Part shown: positions 25,651 through 34,316 of the stretch, piece by piece
How positions within the stretch are numbered: the first letter of the stretch is position 1
Layout: each line of letters opens with the position of its first letter
DNA from: an uncultured Eubacteriales bacterium
Lineage (GTDB): Bacteria; Bacillota; Clostridia; Peptostreptococcales; Anaerovoracaceae
Direction of reading: 5' to 3'
NCBI GenBank assembly: GCA_902798745.1
Contig: CADBXM010000003.1
Coordinates: 1 to 64,000 of the forward strand
Length of the DNA stretch: 64,000 nt
Notes under the pieces: generated by a model
The model's input: only the letters and a program-made list of their open reading frames with translations
Told to the model about the DNA's origin: nothing
The model's database searches: none
Position numbers and translations under genes: made by a program

Positions 25651-26057
25651 ATCAAGATCCCTTCAAGATGGTCACATTCGTGCTGGACTATCTGTGCGAT
25701 ATATCCGCTGAAGTTCTGTATATGTTCTGTAAAGCCCTTATCCAAATATCTGACAGTGATGTTTTTGTACCTTGTTGTATGTCTGGTTCCGGGCAGTGAG
25801 AGGCATCCTTCTTCAGTATCATACGGTTCCGATCTATCTGTTATAACAGGATTGATCATCACGATATCCGCAAATCCGGTCGCGACGATAATGATATTCT
25901 TCCGATGGCCTATCATATTCGCAGCCATGCCAACACATCGCTCGCGGTTTGCTCTAAGGGTATCCTCAAGATCCTGAGCGATTTGAAGATCAACCTTTGT
26001 CGCTTCCTCGGATTTCTGATTCAAAAAGAATGCGTCTCTTATAATTGGCTTTATCAT
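25647..26057 (-). CDS. def: Peptide deformylase, short divergent type
   Basis: A 136-residue deformylase. Motif II EGCLSLPG (Cys84) and motif III QHECDHLEG (His125, Glu126, His129) are intact and should bind the metal. Motif I reads CVGMAANMIG: the glutamine of the usual GxGxAAxQ is replaced by Met48. That glutamine contacts the formyl group in classical enzymes. I recall short Firmicute deformylases with the same AANMIG form, so this is probably a subfamily feature and not local damage. It would remove N-formyl groups from nascent proteins, or act as an accessory enzyme. It begins a unit with mnmM, an anchored GDPD and GH4. Confidence 0.85.
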   Translation of the reverse strand: MIKPIIRDAFFLNQKSEEATKVDLQIAQDLEDTLRANRERCVGMAANMIGHRKNIIIVATGFADIVMINPVITDRSEPYDTEEGCLSLPGTRHTTRYKNITVRYLDKGFTEHIQNFSGYIAQIVQHECDHLEGILI

Positions 26058-26169
26058 ATCTATCTAAATCAAAGTTTTTTCCCTTTTTATAATACTAAAT
26101 CTTCGGCTGTAGAACAGAAAGTTATACAAATTGTAATTTGCCGATGAAGAGAAAGTATATGGATGAGTT

Positions 26170-26213
26170 CAAAAGAAAAAGCCGCTTAGCTATTATCAAG
26201 CTTTTGCGGCTTT
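26170..26213 (-). terminator. Terminator of the CotH-kinase gene
   Basis: On the minus strand AAAGCCGC and GCGGCTTT close a long stem (26178-26213) extended by AGCTT/AGCTAAG pairing, followed by TTTCTTTTG. It lies 28 nt after the stop codon at 26242. Confidence 0.8.
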
Positions 26214-26241
26214 GTTTCTGTAAGAAGCAATCAGGTCTGTT

Positions 26242-29200
26242 CTATTTGACTTTAGCGTTTACCCTGGACGAATAAGCACCGTAGTATCGTTTTCCCTTGT
26301 ACTTTCTTAAAGGTTTGACGCGTACATATACAATCCTGCCTTTTTTGAGCTTTTTAATCGTTTTCTTTGTCTTCTTACTATTCTTGATAGTGATCTTTTT
26401 GGCTCCGGACATGTTTTTGCGGTACGAATAAATTATCTGGTATCCGGATGCCTTTTTGTCTTTATTCCAGCTGACCGTTACACGGTTCCTGCCTGCTTTG
26501 ATCTTTGTCTTAAGGCTCTTGTTGTATCTGCGCTTTATCCTAGTCCATGCGCCCTTGCCTTTGCTTCCTCTCGCAGAGACCTTAAACTCATACAGTTTGC
26601 CTTTCTTCAGACCTTTGACAGTATATGTAGTTTTTTTGGTAGTTTTGTAGGTCCACTTCTTAGAACCTGACTTGCGGTATGCTATCTTATAGTTCTTTGC
26701 ACCTTTTACCTTGTTCCATTTTAGCCGCGCTTCTCCTTTTTCCGATTTGAGTATGACACGGAACTTAGATGGTGCTTTATACGCCGGTTTTTCTGTGACC
26801 GTAACCTCGCATGCCGCAAACAACTGGCTTTCCGAATCGAACACTATGATCGTAGTTTTCCCCGGTGAATTCGCAACGACTACCCCGTTGACGTCCACAT
26901 CTGCAACTTCGGTATTCAGCGATATCCAGTTTAATGAACCAACACAAGGCTGTGGAGATAGTGAAGCGACTACCTGAGTGTAATCTCCTTCCTTAAGCTT
27001 CACAGACTTCTTATTTAACTGAAGGTCTGTCGGATACTCCAGCTCGACCTTCTCTCCGTCATATATATGAAGTGTATATGACGAGGATGCTCCAGAAGCA
27101 AGTGTTCCGGTAATCTTAACAGTACCCGGTTTCTTGAGGGTCACATCTCCGTCCTCGTTCGGCTCGGCGATGCTGTTATCTGAGGATCTCCATTTGATGG
27201 AAAGGTCTGCTGCATCGTAAGGCATTATTGTATATGAAGAGTAATAAACATTCGACTCTTCATCCTGCGGATATATCGGAGCATATGCGTCATAGCTGCC
27301 AAAATAGAGAGCCTTTGCCTTTATTGCTTCGGATTCCTTGATATAGTAAGGCTTGAGTGTAAGATTACAGGTGACTTCCTCATGCGGCATGAATACTCCG
27401 TAGTTTTTATCCTCCCATCCAATCTGTATGTATCCCTTTTTAGCAGGCGCTTTAGGAAAGTCATCTATGCTGGATCCTTCTCTTACCATAATTGTTTCGG
27501 CGATCTTGCCGTTTATCATGAATCTGACCGTGTAGTATTTAGGGCTGAGTTCACTCAGATTATTTTTGACCCATGCCCTGCGCTGGCTGATCCAGGTGCG
27601 AAGCTGGTCGACTTCCTCCTTGTAGGATCTTTCAGTCTCAGCATCTGCACCTTTGTCGAATCCCGTTTCTCCATAGCTTCCCCATTTTTCGTTGTCATAC
27701 TTTCTGGAGATTTTGGTTTCCTCGTAATAACGGTCAAGAAGCCCGCCTTCTTTAGTTATCTCTCCGAGATATTTATCCAGATTCTTCCATTCTGCAGCTG
27801 CCTTATCTGTAAAGGCTTTATCTCCCTTCATGCGGTCGAACCATGGCATTTGTGTGCAATCGAATCCTTCAGGCGCATCGTTGCTGTAATCCAGGTCTCC
27901 CCAGGCCACATAGTCGAAATCCCACAGCGGTCCCCAGTAGAGCTTTCCGGAGTTTCCATTCTCATCATCGCTTTTCTTGTACAGGTATGTGCTCCCTGAT
28001 CCATATGCGTCACCATTAGCGGAGAATTCCTGTATCCACCAGTACTTTGCTGCAGCATCAAGATCAAGATATTTAGTATAGCTATTGCCTGACGCATCTT
28101 TGAATCCGGTTCCGAAAATCGCGTTTTCAGTGGCTTGAACAAACGCTTTTATGTAATTGCGCTGATCATTATTGTCATATTTCTCAAAAGATGGGCTCTC
28201 TATGAACATCTCCACATTATTCTTGGTCTTGAATATGTTATCCTCATCCTCGTCACCATACGGACTCATCGAGAGGAGATATCCACCTGAAATGAATGGG
28301 AGATCCGTTCTCATTCTGGTCTCGTCATTTTCATCAAGATCATGTATATCGACACGGCCGGCATCGATGCGTATCTGCTCACACAGGAGATAGCTACCGT
28401 AATATGTCCCGTTCATTACGACATCGACAGGAACGCACTGAGGCGTATAGTCAAGTCCCATCTTAGTTCCCAGCCAGTATGTCATGCGATTGCGCATCAA
28501 ACTGTTGTCATAGCGGTTAGCCAGCAGCACCCAATGCTTGTTGGCTCCCATGCCGAACAGGTCCTGCTTCTTGTCCAGTTTAACCTTATATGGCTTCTTA
28601 TCCGTCATCCATGTAGAATTACCTCTGCCTCTGAGATATTCCAGATCCATCGTCAGGCTTTTCTGTGTTTCGCCTGTATATTCACTCTTATAACCATCAG
28701 GAACCTGCAGGTCTACTGACCCATAGCATTCAGCGCTATGGGTAGTGCTTCCGTTCATTGCAGCTATGCTGCCCCGGCTCTCATCGATATTGAAATACAT
28801 TACGGGGATCGAGCTCTCGGAGAATTCGATCCATCTTAAGAGTACGCTTGTCTCCTTGTCGGGTTTCTTTCCTGTGATCTCGAGATCGAACGATACTCTG
28901 TGGGTGCCGGTTATCTTGCTGTCATATACATCTGCAGTGTGGTCACCATCATTCGCCCAGTCGTACTTGCCCATCTGGCTTCCGAGAACAAAACTTGCCG
29001 CAGCTGTTTCGCTATCATCAAGATATACATTCATCTTGACGGTTACACCTCTGTCCGAAAGCCCATCGACACTTATCCTTCCCACCGGATTGCGGTCAAA
29101 GTCAAAGTCCGCATTTATATCGAACCTGTCGGATGTAAGCTTGCTCACTTTACCGGTGAGCAAAAGTCCTTTCCCGTATTTAGGCTCACTTATCTCTATC

Positions 29201-29721
29201 CCATCCATACCTTCAGGCATAGTCAGTGCGTTTGCCTTATTAAGATCTCTCATGCTGACCTGAAGATAAGAGTCATCAATGTCAAATTCTCCCTGATTGG
29301 ATTCGTTCCCTTTATCATCAACTCCGGAGAGATCTTCATCGTCTGAAGACTGAAATTCATACTGAGAATCATTGCCTGCAGGCTTTTGTCCATTAGCTGC
29401 CGTATCAGCAACATTGTTTCCTGGCTTTTTTTGCCCACTTGTCATTTCAGGCATTGCCGATTCTGCAGCATCAGTTTCAGAACCGGTATCAGTCCCTGAC
29501 TGCTCCTGATCGGTCAAATCATCATTCTGTTTTTGCTGATCTTGCTGATCATCTGAGTCTTCTGCTACTCCATCATCAGTTTGCACAGGTGTCTCCTCAA
29601 TGATCTCATTCTGATTCCCACCACCTGCAAGTGATTCTTCCCCTATAGCAAAAGCAGCATCAGGGATCATTATTGAAAAGCTCATGATAATTGCAAGCAG
29701 AACCACACTTATCTTTTTCAT
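26242..29721 (-). CDS. Large secreted CotH-kinase protein with Ig-like and FN3 domains
   Basis: A 1159-residue protein. It has a signal peptide (cleavage near the AFA of residues 23-25) and a long acidic, Gln/Asp-rich low-complexity region (about 30-150). An N-terminal jelly-roll-like region follows, then a CotH kinase domain (about 355-700) with RGNSTW, KPYKVKLDKK, MRNRMTYWLG, YGSYLLCEQI and GPLWDFDYV, the family's nucleotide-binding and catalytic segments. After these come an InlB-type beta repeat (about 725-795), two Ig-like segments (about 800-977) and two lysine-rich FN3 domains (about 984-1159) ending NAKVK. CotH proteins are atypical protein kinases first found in spore coats; here an extracellular or wall-associated role is likely. 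No LPXTG motif is present. Confidence 0.88.
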   Translation of the reverse strand: MKKISVVLLAIIMSFSIMIPDAAFAIGEESLAGGGNQNEIIEETPVQTDDGVAEDSDDQQDQQKQNDDLTDQEQSGTDTGSETDAAESAMPEMTSGQKKPGNNVADTAANGQKPAGNDSQYEFQSSDDEDLSGVDDKGNESNQGEFDIDDSYLQVSMRDLNKANALTMPEGMDGIEISEPKYGKGLLLTGKVSKLTSDRFDINADFDFDRNPVGRISVDGLSDRGVTVKMNVYLDDSETAAASFVLGSQMGKYDWANDGDHTADVYDSKITGTHRVSFDLEITGKKPDKETSVLLRWIEFSESSIPVMYFNIDESRGSIAAMNGSTTHSAECYGSVDLQVPDGYKSEYTGETQKSLTMDLEYLRGRGNSTWMTDKKPYKVKLDKKQDLFGMGANKHWVLLANRYDNSLMRNRMTYWLGTKMGLDYTPQCVPVDVVMNGTYYGSYLLCEQIRIDAGRVDIHDLDENDETRMRTDLPFISGGYLLSMSPYGDEDEDNIFKTKNNVEMFIESPSFEKYDNNDQRNYIKAFVQATENAIFGTGFKDASGNSYTKYLDLDAAAKYWWIQEFSANGDAYGSGSTYLYKKSDDENGNSGKLYWGPLWDFDYVAWGDLDYSNDAPEGFDCTQMPWFDRMKGDKAFTDKAAAEWKNLDKYLGEITKEGGLLDRYYEETKISRKYDNEKWGSYGETGFDKGADAETERSYKEEVDQLRTWISQRRAWVKNNLSELSPKYYTVRFMINGKIAETIMVREGSSIDDFPKAPAKKGYIQIGWEDKNYGVFMPHEEVTCNLTLKPYYIKESEAIKAKALYFGSYDAYAPIYPQDEESNVYYSSYTIMPYDAADLSIKWRSSDNSIAEPNEDGDVTLKKPGTVKITGTLASGASSSYTLHIYDGEKVELEYPTDLQLNKKSVKLKEGDYTQVVASLSPQPCVGSLNWISLNTEVADVDVNGVVVANSPGKTTIIVFDSESQLFAACEVTVTEKPAYKAPSKFRVILKSEKGEARLKWNKVKGAKNYKIAYRKSGSKKWTYKTTKKTTYTVKGLKKGKLYEFKVSARGSKGKGAWTRIKRRYNKSLKTKIKAGRNRVTVSWNKDKKASGYQIIYSYRKNMSGAKKITIKNSKKTKKTIKKLKKGRIVYVRVKPLRKYKGKRYYGAYSSRVNAKVK

Positions 29722-29851
29722 ATTAGTTTTTCCTCTCTGTGATATGTATCATATCGGGTCTATGCATATCTCATTGTTAACTATAACATAGAATTGTAAC
29801 TTGAATAAAAAACATATTAAATGATCGTATACATCAATAATATGTCACATG

Positions 29852-29881
29852 AAAAATACCGTTGATCATTCAACGGTATTT
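29852..29881 (-). terminator. Terminator after the FAH remnant
   Basis: AATACCGTTGA and TCAACGGTATT pair on the minus strand and are followed by TTTTTC. In the frame that keeps FAH homology the stop codon falls inside this stem. Confidence 0.8.
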
Positions 29882-30476
29882 ACTTTTTCAGGATGTTTCT
29901 TGAGATCGATGACAGGATTCCTGAGTGGCTCCATTGCAAAGCCATCCGGCACTTCGTCCGGTGTGACCAACTGAGGGCCGAATGAAAAAAAGTTGGGAAG
30001 TTCTTGACGATAGTTAGATAGCGTGGATTACCCTTCAAGTACTCGTTGCCCTTGAGGATGGATTCCTCGGTCATATCTAGTATGGTGGTATAGCCCGCTA
30101 CCACGTCGAGCCAGTTTTCTTCGGATACGTCGCGGCATTCTTTGCCGAGAATAACTCCAAGTTCTGCCTCTGCGGTGGTTTTGACTGCCTCTTTGAGCGT
30201 CGGGAGATGTATCTCGTCATTCGGGCCGATAAGAGTATCCGCCATCTTGAAGAAACTGCCGGGAAAATCCTGTGGCGCAGCGTCGCCGATGTCACCTGCG
30301 TGGTCGACATAGTTTAGTCCTATGCCGAAGATACGCTTGGGATTGCGGTACAGCGGCACGTAGACAACCTGCTCATACGGCACGACGCCGGGAATGGATT
30401 CCAATTCGGTCTTGCCGCCTGCGTTATACCAATTTGTAAGGTCGCGCAGCTGCCCGGTTTCGATCAGCTCGAACAT
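29880..30476 (-). pseudogene. Decayed fumarylacetoacetate hydrolase-family gene
   Basis: The translated frame shows the FAH core: GIGLNYVDHA, FFKMADTLIGP, EAELGVILGK (metal-binding Glu residues) and the AGYTTILDMTEE segment. At a run of seven A bases on the plus strand (29985-29991) homology shifts frame. One extra base would restore FFSFGPQLVTPDEVPDG, which is family-like. Even then the reading frame ends about 30 residues later, without the C-terminal third, and the usual N-terminal region of about 50 residues is also missing. It therefore looks like an internal remnant between an intact gene and a terminator. Its former function is unknown; FAH enzymes act on 2-oxo or dioxo acids. Confidence 0.75.
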
Positions 30477-30503
30477 GGTTTCCGCCCATGCACTACCCTT
30501 CCA

Positions 30504-31718
30504 TCATTCATAATAGACACAACGGTATGTGATGTTTTTAGGATCCCCCAGTTTCACGCTCATAAGTTTTTCTCCCGTAGATGCATCGAGCACCGACATG
30601 CATTCGTTGTCGGTGGTTGCCCACCCCCAGCCGATGACATACATTGAGTCATTCAGCTTCTGCACAGAACCGCATGCCTGTGAAAACTTGTTATTGAAGC
30701 TTAATGATCTGACGAGCTCTGCTCTTTTGTTTTCCATGTCCATCGCATAGCTTCGGATCTCCGTCTGTTTGTCTCTGTTGTTGTTATCAAACACCATGAT
30801 TTCATTGCCATCCACTGTCACATAATGTTGGCCGGAAGTCTTCTGCAGCTCTGTCAGTCCGAACTCATCGCCCTTTCCGGAGAATATCCATTTTATCTGG
30901 TCTTCCTGTTTTGTGCGGTCAAGACATATGATCGAATCGAGGTGACGGAATGAGCAGATCAGGTTCCCGTCGTCATCCAGCCTCATGGCGTTGAAGTGAA
31001 CGATATCCGGCGCGTCCACCTGTTCGTTTGCAAAATCATTCGCCGTCGCTGTTGCCTCCGTCGCGATCATATCATACAGCTCCGGATAGTCGATACTCTT
31101 CCAGTCCCAGATGACCTTACCGTTCTGCACTTCCTGAAGATAGGAATATATGACATTGGTTCCATCAGGATACCCCGGAACGTTCTTCACATTCTCCCTG
31201 ACATAGCATGAGAGGATGTAGTGGTCAGGATCGATCATAAGGAAATCGTGACCGTCAGCGCCCTGCCCTTTTTTCGTTACACCAGACGCCTCCATGGTGA
31301 TACGCTTCACCTCGTTGAAGTCCTCATCCAAAATAACGCGCTCGCCCGGAGCGTATCCCAGCAGACCGTAATTATCAAACTTATAATTCTGATCGTGGTA
31401 GCTGTAGTAAATCGTGCCGTCTACATCATGCTTTTTGAAATCCCAGAATCCCGTGTTTGCGTCCTCTGCAGGCTGTTCTTCATGCTTCGACCATACGATA
31501 TTTCCCTTGCCATCCAACATGATCAGATTCCTGCTATACACAAAAGACAGGAAAAAGTTCCCCGGCAGATCTGTTTCTCCCTCTGTTTCGATCTTCGCCA
31601 GGCCATCCGCGATTACAGATTCATCTGTTTCCGCAGCATCCTGATGACCGGCGCATCCGCCGAAGCACAATGCCAGAGCGATCATCACAGCCACTGCAAT
31701 TAACCATACTCTCTTCAT
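30504..31718 (-). CDS. Arylsulfotransferase (ASST)-like lipoprotein
   Basis: A 404-residue protein with a lipoprotein-type signal (hydrophobic residues 4-19, Cys22 in CFGGC; the -3 position is a less usual Phe). The rest is a beta-propeller-like protein of the arylsulfate sulfotransferase group. It has repeated strand-turn units such as LMIDPDHYILSCYV, MRLDDDGNLICSFRH and YVTVDGNEIMVFDN, and conserved histidines in GHDFLM, HFNAM and GQHYV. Known ASST enzymes move sulfate between phenolic compounds through a histidine intermediate outside the cytoplasm; activity here is inferred. It sits directly upstream of the FAH remnant. Confidence 0.8.
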   Translation of the reverse strand: MKRVWLIAVAVMIALALCFGGCAGHQDAAETDESVIADGLAKIETEGETDLPGNFFLSFVYSRNLIMLDGKGNIVWSKHEEQPAEDANTGFWDFKKHDVDGTIYYSYHDQNYKFDNYGLLGYAPGERVILDEDFNEVKRITMEASGVTKKGQGADGHDFLMIDPDHYILSCYVRENVKNVPGYPDGTNVIYSYLQEVQNGKVIWDWKSIDYPELYDMIATEATATANDFANEQVDAPDIVHFNAMRLDDDGNLICSFRHLDSIICLDRTKQEDQIKWIFSGKGDEFGLTELQKTSGQHYVTVDGNEIMVFDNNNRDKQTEIRSYAMDMENKRAELVRSLSFNNKFSQACGSVQKLNDSMYVIGWGWATTDNECMSVLDASTGEKLMSVKLGDPKNITYRCVYYE

Positions 31719-31781
31719 AACAGCACCTCCTTTAGATCGTTCAACCAGGGAAATACACCGCGACTTTATTTCAAGCTTTTA

Positions 31782-34304
31782 TTATCTTACTTTGACCTTG
31801 AAAGTTACGGTATTTGCCAACGCTTTGTAACTGCTGTCACCCGAAGCTGTTACTTTTACTTTTACCTTGTATGTACCTTTCTTGAGTCCTTTTTTGAGAG
31901 TGACCTTGCCGGTCTTTTTGTTGATGATGATTTTTTTATTTCCGGATAATTTTGTATAAGTCACATTTCCTTTAGCTTTGCTTACACTCAGTGCCTTTGA
32001 CCTTGCAAAAGTTGTTTTCTTCTTTTTGAGCTTTTTTGCTTTTACCTTCAAAGTCTTACCGCTTACAGTCAGTGGGTTGCCCATCTTGACCACGACAGAA
32101 GTCTCACCATTAAAGATCGCTCCGGAAACTGTTTGCAGGTATGAAGTCACACTATAATACTGGACTCTGTTCTTATCATATGACGTATCTGTATACTTTA
32201 GAGCATCAACGTATTCTTCGGACTCTACCTGCGTCATGCCCTTATCCTTATACTTGCGCACACGATAGCAATCAGCGTTTTTAACAGCAGGCCAGCTCAT
32301 TCTCATCTGTCCGTAATCAGTCGATATGACTTTTGGATCGCAATAGCTTCTGTCACTGGCAACTTTAAGACTATATTCAGTCGTATTATGATTTTTTACA
32401 TTGACCTGATAAGCCAATAACTGATATGTGCCGGCCATTTCAGCGGTATAGCTCAGCTTTGAGAAATCTCCGAGATCCTCTTTGTCAACATCTACGGCCC
32501 GGTCATACATATCTTTTAAGCTAAGGGAAGAATCACAGTCAGGGGAATGCATTACGGCAGTTATCGTCTCGCCAGCTTTGAGATCAATGCGGTACAGATG
32601 ATAGAAGCCGCCGCTTTCTTCAACGACCACGCCACTCTCATCATACTCTTCAGAGATATCGATCATTTCATCAAGAGTAAATGTTCTTTTTGTGTAATAC
32701 GGTTTTTTGTCGATCCGCACGTATGGTTTTTCTCTTACGTTGACCTCGCATATCGCAGTAGCCCCTTTACAGGTGACCCTCACGCTGGCTTTGCCCGGCG
32801 CTTTGGCGTGGATGACTCCGTATTCGTCTACAGTCACTATCCCCTCATTGCTCGATGAGAACACGGCCTCTACCGTATTCGTATTGCCCGGGTAAACAGC
32901 GTACTCAATCGATGTGTCTGCGCCCTCATACATATTGATGTCGGTCTTATTGAGGACGATCTTTTCAGGATCGGTCTTTTCATTTGCTAGAACATTTCTG
33001 ACAGCAGTATCCAAATTGAGCCTGCCGAATCCCTGTCCTTCTTTCTCCGGGGAAAAACTTTCCTTGCCTGAACTCGTGTACAGCAGGTTCTTGAGTTGCC
33101 TCGGAGTAAGGCTCGGATCAGCTGAAAGCATAAGAGCGACAGCTCCTGCTGTTATCGGGCTTGCAAACGATGTTCCGCTCACGTTGCTGTAAGATGTATT
33201 CCGGATGTTATTTGTGGTGTATATGCTATCTCCCGGCGCGGAAATGTCCCTTTCATCTCCATAGCATGTGAAACTTGTCGCTTCACCTGACAGTTTATGC
33301 GCCATTACTTGTACTGCATACGGTGAATCTCCCGGGCTATGCAAATGCGCAGTTCTGTCATTTCCTCCGGAGCAGACGCACAGAGTTCCTTTATCCCATG
33401 CATATTTTACAGCGCGTTCAAACAAAAGATCCCTGGAGTGTCCGCCAAAACTCAGATTGATGACTTTAGCGCCCTGATCTGTCGCATAATAAACGCCCAT
33501 AGCGCCATCTAAAGTGGTGACGCCTCCTCTTCTGTTTGACACGTCAACAACAAAGGTCTTTACACGCCCGCCGGCAACACCGGCAATGCCTTTTCCATTA
33601 TTTATGTCAGCGCCGATGACACCTGTGACATTTGTGCCATGACCGTTATCATCATCGGAACCGTCTCCGGCGTAAAAATCCAGTTGTTCGCCGTTTTGGT
33701 ATGTGACACACTTTTCTTTGACAAGGCAGCCCTGAAGATCTTCATGGCCTAGTTTCGCGCCTGTGTCTATCACGGCAACAAGAGGCTTGTCTGCCTCGTC
33801 GATTGGAATATCCCTGATTTGCTCCCAGGCTCCCGCAGCGTTTATGCTGCCCGCCTTGCCGGCTTCTGCCGGATCTGCCTGCAGATATTCCTGATACCCA
33901 TTGGTGTAAATAGGATCATTCGGTACTTCACTCTCAGTGAATAATCCCTCTATGTAATAAGTGTAGTTTGGCTGAACGAACAGGATCTTACTCTCAGCGC
34001 TGATCGTGTTGATTGCGCTCATTTCGCTTCCTTCGTCCACTTCAATAAGAGCGGCCCTGGCTCCGTCAGCCAGAGTACTCATCGTTTCGAGCTCACCGTC
34101 CGCCTCGCTTGCTATCTCACGCATCTCGCTTTTTGATGTTCCCTTTTGGGCCACTGCGATCAGCTGCCCGGCTTGGAATTCAGGTGAAACTACATCGGGA
34201 TCAGTATCTCCGCCTTCCGCGTATGCAGTCATTGGTAATAACGTAAGAGTCATTATCAGTGAAAGCATGATCGCTGTTAGTGCTCTGAACTGCTTCATTA
34301 TCAT
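31782..34304 (-). CDS. Secreted subtilisin-like serine protease (S8)
   Basis: An 840-residue protease. It has a signal peptide (about 1-29), an I9-like propeptide (about 45-118, ending FVQPNYTYYIEG) and an S8 domain with Asp180 (AVIDTGA), His222 (NGHGTNVTG), oxyanion Asn315 (SGGNDR) and Ser379 (GTSFASPITAG). An Ig-like Big_2 domain follows (about 450-525), then a PPC-like beta domain (about 545-655), an FN3-like segment (about 660-740) and a lysine-rich beta domain (about 745-840) ending TFKVKVR. All catalytic residues are present, so it should be active outside the cell. It is 12 nt downstream of an LRR_5 gene in the same direction, so the two may be co-transcribed. Confidence 0.9.
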   Translation of the reverse strand: MIMKQFRALTAIMLSLIMTLTLLPMTAYAEGGDTDPDVVSPEFQAGQLIAVAQKGTSKSEMREIASEADGELETMSTLADGARAALIEVDEGSEMSAINTISAESKILFVQPNYTYYIEGLFTESEVPNDPIYTNGYQEYLQADPAEAGKAGSINAAGAWEQIRDIPIDEADKPLVAVIDTGAKLGHEDLQGCLVKEKCVTYQNGEQLDFYAGDGSDDDNGHGTNVTGVIGADINNGKGIAGVAGGRVKTFVVDVSNRRGGVTTLDGAMGVYYATDQGAKVINLSFGGHSRDLLFERAVKYAWDKGTLCVCSGGNDRTAHLHSPGDSPYAVQVMAHKLSGEATSFTCYGDERDISAPGDSIYTTNNIRNTSYSNVSGTSFASPITAGAVALMLSADPSLTPRQLKNLLYTSSGKESFSPEKEGQGFGRLNLDTAVRNVLANEKTDPEKIVLNKTDINMYEGADTSIEYAVYPGNTNTVEAVFSSSNEGIVTVDEYGVIHAKAPGKASVRVTCKGATAICEVNVREKPYVRIDKKPYYTKRTFTLDEMIDISEEYDESGVVVEESGGFYHLYRIDLKAGETITAVMHSPDCDSSLSLKDMYDRAVDVDKEDLGDFSKLSYTAEMAGTYQLLAYQVNVKNHNTTEYSLKVASDRSYCDPKVISTDYGQMRMSWPAVKNADCYRVRKYKDKGMTQVESEEYVDALKYTDTSYDKNRVQYYSVTSYLQTVSGAIFNGETSVVVKMGNPLTVSGKTLKVKAKKLKKKKTTFARSKALSVSKAKGNVTYTKLSGNKKIIINKKTGKVTLKKGLKKGTYKVKVKVTASGDSSYKALANTVTFKVKVR

Positions 34305-34316
34305 GCCTCCTCTGTC

